Source of the DNA: Suillus spraguei
Taxonomy: Eukaryota > Basidiomycota > Agaricomycetes > Boletales > Suillaceae
Direction: 5' to 3'
DNA: 64,000 nucleotides
NCBI GenBank assembly: GCA_016800925.1
Contig: JABCPU010000265.1
Span: 30,409-94,408, forward strand
Part shown: in pieces, positions 56,590 through 64,000 of the stretch
Layout: each line of letters begins with the position of its first letter
How positions within the stretch are numbered: the stretch's first letter is position 1
Position numbers and translations under genes: made by a program
Notes under the pieces: generated by a model
What the model saw: only the letters and a program-made list of their open reading frames with translations
What the model was told of the DNA's origin: nothing
The model's database searches: none

Positions 56590-57840
56590 CCTTCTTTACA
56601 CATGTTGAGTGCCGAACCCCGAGTGCCAGAGCTCGGGGTTCGGCAGTCAAAACAATGTGAAAGACCTCGATCCACATATTTTATGTGCCGAACCCCGAAC
56701 TCCAGCACCTGGCACTCGGGACTCCGGACTTCCGAGCTCCGGCACCCGGGAGTTAGCACAATGTGAGGCAATACCATGATATTGATTTACACATGTTGAG
56801 TGCCGAACCCTGAGCTCTGGCACCTGGGAGTTAGCACAATGTGAGGCAATACCATGATATTGATTTACACATGTTGAGTGCCGAACCCCAAGCTCCGGCA
56901 CCTGGGAGTTAGCACAATGTGAGGCAATACCATGATATTGATTTACACATGTTGAGTGCCGAACCCTGAGCTCCGGCACCCTGGAGTTAGCACAATGTGA
57001 GGCAATACCATGATATTGATTTACACAAGTTGAGTGCTGATCCCCGAGTGCTGGGTGCCGGAGCTCGGGGTTCGGCACTCAACATGTGTAAATCAATATC
57101 ATGGTATTGCCTCACATGGTAACCCGGCACTCGGTGATCGTGATTCGGGACTCAACTTTGTATTGCCTCACATGGTTCTAACTCATGGTTCTAACTCATG
57201 GGTGGCGGGGTTCGGGGTTCAGTGTTAAAATATGTGGATCGATATCTGTCTCATTGTTATGAGTACCAAGTCCCGAGTCCCGAGTGCCGGGTGCCGGAGT
57301 TCAGGGTTCGGCATTCAACATGTGTACATCAATATCTTTGTATTGACTCACATTGGTCTCACTCCCGGGTGCTGGGGTTTGGGGTTGGGTGGTTAAATAT
57401 GTGGATTGATATCTTTTACATGGTTATGAGTCCCGAGTCCAGATTCCCAACTGCCGGGTGCCAGAGTTCAGGGTTCGGCACTCCCCACGTGTAAATCAAT
57501 ATCTTGGTATTGCCTCACATATTTCTAACTCCCGGGTGCCGGGGTTCGGGGTTCAGTGATAGAAAATGTGCATCAACATCTTTCACATTGTTATAAGTTC
57601 CAAGGCCCGAGTCCCGAGTGCCGGGTGCCAGAGTTCGGGGTTCAGCACTCAACATGTGTCAATCAATATCTTTGTATTGCCTCACATTGTTCTAACTCCC
57701 GAGTGCCGGAGTTTGGGGTTCAGCACATCAAATATGTGGATTGATATCTGTCACATGGTGATGAGTCCCAACTCCAGGGTCCTGGGGTTTGGGGTTTGGC
57801 ACTTAAGATATATGGAATGATATGTTTCACAATGTGACCC
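56590..57840. repeat. Head-to-head minisatellite
   Basis: Left of about 57045 a 78-base unit is repeated with exact spacing (starts at 56784, 56862, 56940, 57018), each holding GATTTACACATGTTGAGTG and GTGAGGCAATACCATG. Right of that point the same unit runs in the opposite direction with more variation (GGTTCGGCACTCAACATGTG and relatives), about eight units. The centre is palindromic. No gene is supported inside; the frames across it are repeat artefacts. Confidence 0.9.
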
Positions 57841-57849
57841 GGCACCCGG

Positions 57850-58323
57850 TGTTACAATCGTACGTGCCCCTATTCATTTTCCCTTTGTTTCCTACTTGTA
57901 TATCATATCACGTGACTCTGACTCATATGCTCAACGCATCTGTACAACACATGCCTTCCTTATTAGGATACGCAGTTATGTTCTCATGGTTACTTGGTCT
58001 GTGCGCACATATTGGCCTATTTAAGCACAGTGCACTTGTAGTAGATTCTTTACTTTAATCTTACTGGGTTTTACCTGGAATCTCCTTCGCTTAGGTCTCC
58101 AACCTAAGTCGTCTTGAATTGTCTCTAAGTCTAAGCACTCCTTAGCCTTAGTCTCTATTCTTGTAGAACCTCTTAGACTTGTCTTTGAGGCCGAACCCTT
58201 GATCGTACTCGGAACGCGTTCCTTGTACTTTCACCTTGTCCTCTTCTGGACATTGTAAGAACCTCCCAGCAGACCGTCTGTGTCTTTTCACTGTCGCTGG
58301 TGACACCACCCCAGTTCGTAACA
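57850..58323 (+). mobile_element. Solo LTR of the chromovirus family
   Basis: It is 474 bases, TGTTACAATCG to GTTCGTAACA. The flanks CCCGG and CCCAG match at four of five positions and are the likely target duplication. Confidence 0.9.
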
Positions 58324-58512
58324 CCCAGCACAAGGTAACTCGACAGGTACGTTTCAAATTCTTTAAATTGTGTGTTGTGTTTGAGGTAGCCGGATATCCG
58401 GCATTCGCAAAATATCCATTGTGAATCTCCAGTATCCAGTTCCGGATTTCTGAACTTGGCATCCAGCACTGACATTCATTCAAACATTGTATATACATCT
58501 ATGAACATACAC

Positions 58513-60650
58513 TTATGTAGCCATTTCACCCTCATCAGCAGAGGGTTCAACCTTCACCTCAACATCCATATCATCAGAATCATATTCTGGGACAAGGTTG
58601 CCCGGATCATCTGGGTCCACAAGTTTGCCAGACGTTTGTGGATCCTCAGGCTGAATCTGGCTCAGCTCAAATATGAGACCCTCAATGATAGATGCAGGCT
58701 GGACTTTCGGAGACGGAGGCTCCATTCCTGCCATATCCAAGTCAATGAGGGGAGCAAGTGCAGATGGGAGGGGTGGGTGAGATGGCCAGGGGGACAGATT
58801 GATCAAGCAAAAAGGTTGTATTGACAGGAGAGTCGGGAAGTGGAAATGAAGGGTGCCGGTCCATGACTTTGTGACAAAGGCCCTCATGGAGGCGTTGCAG
58901 GGTATCAATCTTACCATCCTGCTCTGCCACACGAGCCTCAAGAAGAGCAATTCGAGCGGCACCATCCCAAATAGCAATTGCCATGGAATGGAGATCCGGC
59001 ATGGGCACATCAAGTGCCAGACGAGGCACTGCGGCGCTTGAAGACGGAATAGCTAAGTGAAAGATAAGGTCAGATGGTCATAGACAATTGGGGTGACTCA
59101 CAAGCTGGTGCAGGTGCAGGTGTCTTGGCGGCAGTGATTGTCTTGCTGCGCCCACGGGACTGTGCCTTGGGTGTGGTCACAGCAGGGACAGCTGGAGTGC
59201 CGGAGGGGCCACGAGATTGACTGCAAGTTCAGGCTTTGGACTGCGAGGCAGCTGGCGCATTGGAGGGAGCTCTGGAAGGTGTCCTGGAGTGAGCCTGCCG
59301 GGTGGTAGACTTCCCTCGAATATGTTTTGGCGGGGATCCCATGGATGCTGGGACACATTTGATCTTCTTGGTGGCGCAGCGGATGCACAACAAACATGGG
59401 GCACGGGTCCTCCTGTCCAACCGAGTGGCGCAGGGCCACTTCTCCTGGGTGCAATAATGGCAGGGGTTGTTCTGTGGGTTCCATTAGTTGATGGACTCAT
59501 TGGAATTCATTAGAGTACTCACTGGGCCGGGAATGAGAATATCACCTGTATCCATGACTGCAGGTTCCTCAGCCGGAGTGCTGGACATTACCTGGGGGGT
59601 CTCGACGACCTCTGGACGACTGCCGGAGGTGGCCTGATAATGGGTAAGTACAGGCAGGAGGTCCGGACAACGAATCATGACTCACCATCACCTTGGGTGG
59701 ACTGCCGGCAATGAGCTGATGATATATAAGCATTTTTCCAAGTGCCAGACAACTAAATATTACTTACTGAAGCAGGACCAAACAATTGCTTCTTTGGGGA
59801 ACGTGGTGAACGAGGGGAATGAGGCGTCCCTACACCAATTGTGGAAGGCCGGGGAACGTTGAGCGCCGGCACTCCACTCGAAATAGGCTACAGAAAATTG
59901 AGAGAATGAAAACAATGAGCTGGACGACATACCTGAACAATTGTGTCTTCATCATCTTCCGACTCCACAAGCACACTTCTGCTTGACATGGCGAGTTGCC
60001 TTGACCCGCTTGCGACCCTTCTTGGCCGACTTCGGAGGTGAGGAAGAGTGTCCGACATCATGGGGGACTTCCTCTTCCTGCTCCCTTCCACCTCCGGCTC
60101 TGGGTCAGCAACAACCGCCTTACCTTTTCCTTTGTCCCGGAGCTCGGAGGTGGCGTGGGTGGAAGAACCAGCGACATTGCCGATGACGGGTGGGGAGGGA
60201 AGGTCCACAGTGATTGGGCCAATGGAAGGGTTAGGCATGACAGGGAGATCACCTGAATGGTCACCTAACGCCTCCCAGGCGCGAATCTTGCTGCGCCAGG
60301 AGTGTTTCAACACCCGGGGGTCGTCATGACCGATGCTGTGCCAGTTGGGCCACACCCGGGGAGTCATGGACCTGACTCTCATCAACTCCTTGGAGCAGGA
60401 TGCAATGATGCCGGGCATGTAAGGCCCTTTCTCATGCTCCCGGACAATCTCAGCCTACCCAGATCTTAGAAAAACCAAAAGTAAAATTAACACATGAATG
60501 GTACTTACCACAAGATTAGTGACTTGTGCTGTCAGAGCAAGGTGGGCTTGGCCAGTGCCGGCAGGCATGAGCCGCCCCGGCGATGATGCCCACAATCTGA
60601 GCAGTGGTTGCCTTGAGACCAGCCAAAGAGGTTTGAACTGGAGTAGACAT
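58513..60650 (-). pseudogene. Cysteine-motif, coiled-coil protein of unknown function
   Basis: A multi-exon minus-strand gene. It starts at ATG 60650 (MSTPVQTSLAGLKATTAQIV). After an intron come AEIVREHEKGPYMPGI and SWRSKIRAWEALGD. A Ser/Pro-rich region with RKRKSPMMS and acidic VESEDDEDTIVQ follows, then SPRSPKKQLFGPAS. A zinc-like motif follows: CATRL, CLLCIRCATKKIKC. Near the C-terminus are ARIALLEARVAEQDGKID (coiled coil) and an acidic end. Indels near 60575 and 58790 break the frame. The CxxC motif and layout resemble ORFs that accompany large Agaricomycete transposons; that link is inference. Confidence 0.55.
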
Positions 60651-60897
60651 TTAGATTGAGTTGAAAAGATGTGAAAGTTTGAGATAAGTTTGAAATCTGT
60701 TATCACTAGGATGAGTTTCAAAGGAAACCAGACAATTGAAGGACGATCTTGATAAGCGTTGATTGTTTGTCTTTGTTTGGTCGTGGTTCAAACTTTCAGC
60801 CGTTGCCAAGCCATGTGTTGAACTTTGAGTTATCAGTTATCAATCAGTTTGATCAGTTGATCAGACATCATGAGATCTCAACCAGCAGTCAGATTTT

Positions 60898-61886
60898 ATG
60901 AACCTCCGGTCACTGAATACAAACTCAATGGATGTGGATGACTCAACCGAGTCCCGGATTTCACTAGGTATGTTGTGCTTTCAGTACAGCTCTCAATTGA
61001 CCGGAGATGGACCAGATGCACTGGATGATGTATACCTTGGGCCGGATGATGAGACTGAGTCCTGGATTTCATCAGGTATGTGTTGCTTTGAGTATATCTT
61101 ACAATTGACTGGACATTTATTAGATCCAAGTGAAGATGTATACCTTGGGCCGGATGATGAGATCGACTATGATTCTGGGTCATCAGGTGTTCCGGATGTC
61201 TTGGATGCAGTTTCTGGTAGGTTTCTCAATTCACCTTTAGATAGTCCAACTGTGGATGTTCATTCAATCCATCCAGATCATTTATGCCCGGCTCAGCCTG
61301 AGGAACTGCCTTTGTTCAATGATCCGGACTTGTACCTAGGGCCTGATGATGATCTTATTGATTGTGATGAAGCACCGGAATGTGCTGATGTTGAGATTGA
61401 TGCTCCGGCTATCCCAGGAATAGCAATTCCAGGTGAGTTCATTCATACCATCTCATTTTTATTGTTGATGTGATGTCCCAAGCACATGCAACACCTCCTA
61501 AACGTCAGTCCCCATACCGGAACTCAGCAATAAAGACCTGCGTGCCATGCTTAGGGAGTTCATGCCCCTAGGGTCATATGATCAAACAGAATGTGAGTAT
61601 TTAATTGTTCATCCTGTATCTTTCTGCTAATTTTCTTGAAGTTGAATCAATTCTGGATCGCCTGGACCATTACCAACAGTGTCATGGCCATCTTCCGGAG
61701 CCTACCGTACATCAACTCCTCGAGGCTGACCGACCATTCCGAGTGGCTTGGGCTGACACATCCAACAAACTCAGAAGAGCTGATATGGACCTCCGGAGGT
61801 TGCAAAGGGCCAAACAGATGAGCTCTGAATTGCTGCTTGTATTAGATACCCTCATTGAAAAGTGTGATGATCAACCCCATATGTAA
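60898..61886 (+). CDS. Hypothetical protein with repeated LGPDD exons
   Basis: From ATG 60898 the gene has phase-1 introns at 60968-61015 and 61076-61123, both 48 bases and similar in sequence, around a 60-base exon. Removing them gives two successive segments ending VYLGPDDE, and a third YLGPDDD lies later in the large exon, which ends near 61431. Further exons (about 61504-61590 and 61642-61886) end in a helical AWADTSNKLRRADMDLRRL region and a stop at 61886. The product is very acidic. It diverges from the Cys-motif gene, with about 250 bases between the start codons. No known domain. It may be a transposon accessory gene. Confidence 0.5.
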
Positions 61887-62290
61887 ATATTTGGATATTC
61901 ATTCACATACTTACATCATGTTCACCACTGAATTTTTCATGTATAACAATGACATTTCCAATTGATTTTAGATGATGCACACACCCAATTGTCGCATTCC
62001 AACTACCAATGATTGATTCCTGGGGTCCGGACCTCGGTGATTGGGATTCATCCGGAACTTGGTGATCAGGTTTCGTAATATTTGGAAATTCATTCACATA
62101 CTTACATCATGTGAACCACGGAATTTTTCATGTATAACAATGACATTTCCAATTTATTGTAGATGATGCACAAACCCTAATGTCTAATACCAACTACCAA
62201 TGATTGATACCCGGGTGCCAGACCTCAGTGATTGGGAGTCGTCCAGAACTCGGTGATCAGGATTCGTCCAGAACTCGGTGCTTGGGATTC
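61886..62290 (+). repeat. Tandem repeat of about 193 bases, two copies
   Basis: The block beginning AATATTTGGATATTCATTCAC (first 20 bases shared but one) is found at about 61886 and again at about 62079. Both include ATTTTTCATGTATAACAATG. The second is followed by short iterations of CAGAACTCGGTG. Confidence 0.8.
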
Positions 62291-62405
62291 AACATTTGGG
62301 ACGTGGGACACTGTGTTTTGAGAAGTGTGACAAATGATGAAAATGTGGTAAACATGGGGGCAGTTTGGTATATGTACATTATTTCCTTCCCCTTGCCCTG
62401 GTTAC

Positions 62406-63290
62406 TCAAAGTGTACTCTCTACTGGCTTTTGAGACTTACTCCGGGTGGTCCTTGCAGATGGTTCAATGACAGCTTTCTTGCCCTGTATACTCCTTGGTG
62501 CCAGCAATGTGTTCCTCTCTTCCACTTCCTCAGTGAACCCGGCCAGGAGGTCGCCCATCTGTGATGTCAAAAGTGCACCTGCCTTGGCCGGCCTGGCTGG
62601 GCGAGGCTCCGGCATTGAACATGGAACTTCTGTCTCCTTGCGTGCTGAAGATGGATGTGCTATTTGTCTGGTTTTCTTCAGCGGGGATCAACCATCAGCC
62701 GAGTCATCATCAATGTCATACTCCTTGTCATGAGTTTCACTGTCAGTATCACTCTCGGCTTCGGTTGATGGATCCCAGGGCCTTCGGAGAGTGCCACTCT
62801 TCTGCATTCTCACTTTACGAGTCAGAGGAGATGGCGACTTGCCAGATACCACAGATGGTACCATGTCCCCATCCTTGTTCTTCCATGCTTTGAACAGGAA
62901 TGTTGAATCTTTTCCTGTTTCCTGCTGAGCATACCAGAAATTGAGCAAGGCCATTGTGTCCCAGTTTTGCAACTTCGAAGGCTCCTTCAGGTCAATATCC
63001 GCCAGAAGATACTTCCTTGCCACAAAGTCATCCTGACTTTGTACGAGGGCACTCCATGGCACGACAGCCTTGTCATTCCCAGAACATATTCCTGTGTCCA
63101 CACATTCAGCAACATCTTGGATGTTGCCACGACAGACTCACTGTAGTGCGATGTAAGAAACGCCCTGACTATGGCTTCATCCCCGCACTGAAAGGAATGT
63201 CTTGATTATCAGATGAACAATTCCAATTTCTGCAAGATGATCCGCATGAAAAGGACTCTTTGCCGGAAATACAAGCTGGCAAAGAATGGC
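62406..63290 (-). pseudogene. Hypothetical transposon-associated protein
   Basis: The minus strand encodes, from 63290 down, KSPFHADHLAEIGIVHLIIK, then RAFLTSHYSESVVATSK. In a shifted frame come SQDDFVARKYLLADIDL, NFWYAQQETGKD and a Ser/Asp-rich end with EAESDTDSETHD, and finally RTTRSKSQKPVE. Two frame changes are needed, near 63090 and 62690. The pattern of a conserved Trp/Tyr-containing helical domain followed by an acidic Ser-rich tail is one I associate with unnamed Agaricomycete transposon ORFs. The 5' end is cut by the LTR at 63294. Confidence 0.5.
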
Positions 63291-63293
63291 ATC

Positions 63294-64000
63294 TGTCATA
63301 TACCATACTTCTAATCCCAGATCCAACCATATCCGATCAGATCCGATCCATTCCATTTCCGTCCGGTCCACAGATCCTGTCCGTACCACCCATCTGAATA
63401 TGCTCACTTCTCGCACCTTAACTCCCTTGTGTACATCTGCATCTATCTCCTTTCGTTATTCCTCCTGTTTCCGGTATTCCGGTTGTTTATATTTCCGTCC
63501 TGTGTCACTGATCCATTTCCTGTGTTCATTTCCGATTCATGCTTACTGATCCGCTGTGCATTAACTAATAGACTTCCATTACACTTCATACATAGCCCTT
63601 GGTCCCGGACTTGTTGATTATCCGTCTTAGATACTTACAGTATATAAACCACTTGTAGATCTCCGTAGAACCTTAGTTCGAATATCATCTTAGATTCTAC
63701 TCATTCCGCTTCTTCTGGACTTGAGCCACCCTCTGCTCTAAAGTCACCTTCCAAGACTTAGGATTGATTCCTATAGTCTATATCTCCGACTCTATCTTCG
63801 GATAGTCTACCTCCGTTAGTTTCTAGTTAGGAACTCGTTCCGAAGCTAGCCTTAATCTTTGTTCTATCCTTACGTTCTGAATAACCTTCGGACGTATCAT
63901 ATCCGATACCTTCGGACACCCGGATCTGTCACGCAACTCCTTCCGGATCTTCGGATGAATAACTTCTCCTTGAAATAAGGGGCATTACTCGAGAAAGGGG
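63294..64000 (+). mobile_element. Family 2 LTR, second copy, runs off the window
   Basis: It begins TGTCATATACCATAC, like the LTR at 13941. It has the same TATATAAAC promoter at about 63642 and ends at the window edge in AAAGGGG, which matches the last 100 bases of the family. It lacks the octanucleotide tract over the part visible. Whether it is solo or the 5' LTR of an element cannot be seen. Confidence 0.75.

Noticed and set aside
56647..57078. 143-codon minus-strand frame with repeated GIASHCANS units
   Set aside because: It is generated by the 78-base minisatellite (divisible by three) and runs into the inverted half without a gene signal.
1..64000. tRNA and rRNA genes
   Set aside because: I looked for conserved A/B box-like pairs and rRNA signatures by eye and saw none I could defend; a covariance search would be decisive.

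Overview
The window looks like nuclear DNA from a filamentous basidiomycete. The genes have 45-60 nt introns with GT...AG borders (one GC...AG), and the transposon families are those typical of Agaricomycetes. The abundance of a WD40 family with an Arg/Ser-rich multi-exon tail resembles ectomycorrhizal Boletales (Suillus, Rhizopogon, Paxillus type); that placement is inference from memory. Most of the window is accessory, repeat-rich sequence. Only a few host genes are intact.

Layout. 1-1683: the 3' part of an NFX1/FAP1-type zinc-finger and R3H gene. 2.3-8.5 kb: a tandem duplication of about 3.6 kb carrying two intact four-exon UbiA-superfamily membrane enzyme genes. 8.8-10.1 kb: an aminoglycoside-phosphotransferase-fold kinase with a frameshift. 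11.0-12.4 kb: a pogo/Fot-like DNA transposon with terminal repeats. 12.5-17.0 kb: a minus-strand tyrosine-recombinase gene broken by a 1.9 kb solo LTR and a 0.5 kb MITE. 17.06-24.65 kb: a Ty3/gypsy chromovirus with two LTRs and an extra ORF after the integrase. 24.65-25.5 kb: inverted and direct solo LTRs of the same family. 28.05-28.67 kb: a small beta-trefoil-like gene, broken.

29.3-45.2 kb holds a degenerating array of repeated modules: WD40 protein, its tail exons, and fragments of a small cell-surface protein gene. One WD40 copy (31.5-33.0 kb) is nearly intact. The array ends where a minus-strand Tad-like LINE (45.26-50.07 kb) begins. Next to it lies an LTR split by an apparently intact Tc1-like transposon (50.40-52.01 kb).

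53.5-56.6 kb carries a PIF/Harbinger element with a transposase and a convergent Myb/SANT-like partner gene. It is followed by a large head-to-head minisatellite (56.6-57.85 kb), another solo LTR, and a cluster of transposon-associated genes of unknown function (58.5-63.3 kb). The window ends inside a second copy of the long LTR family seen at 13.9 kb.

The dominant story is layered insertion. Target-site duplications and restored reading frames allow several insertions to be ordered. The best candidates for new biology are the tandem UbiA-like enzymes with an altered first metal-binding motif, the Tc1-like element with composite inverted repeats, the chromovirus extra ORF, and the head-to-head minisatellite beside the Harbinger gene pair.
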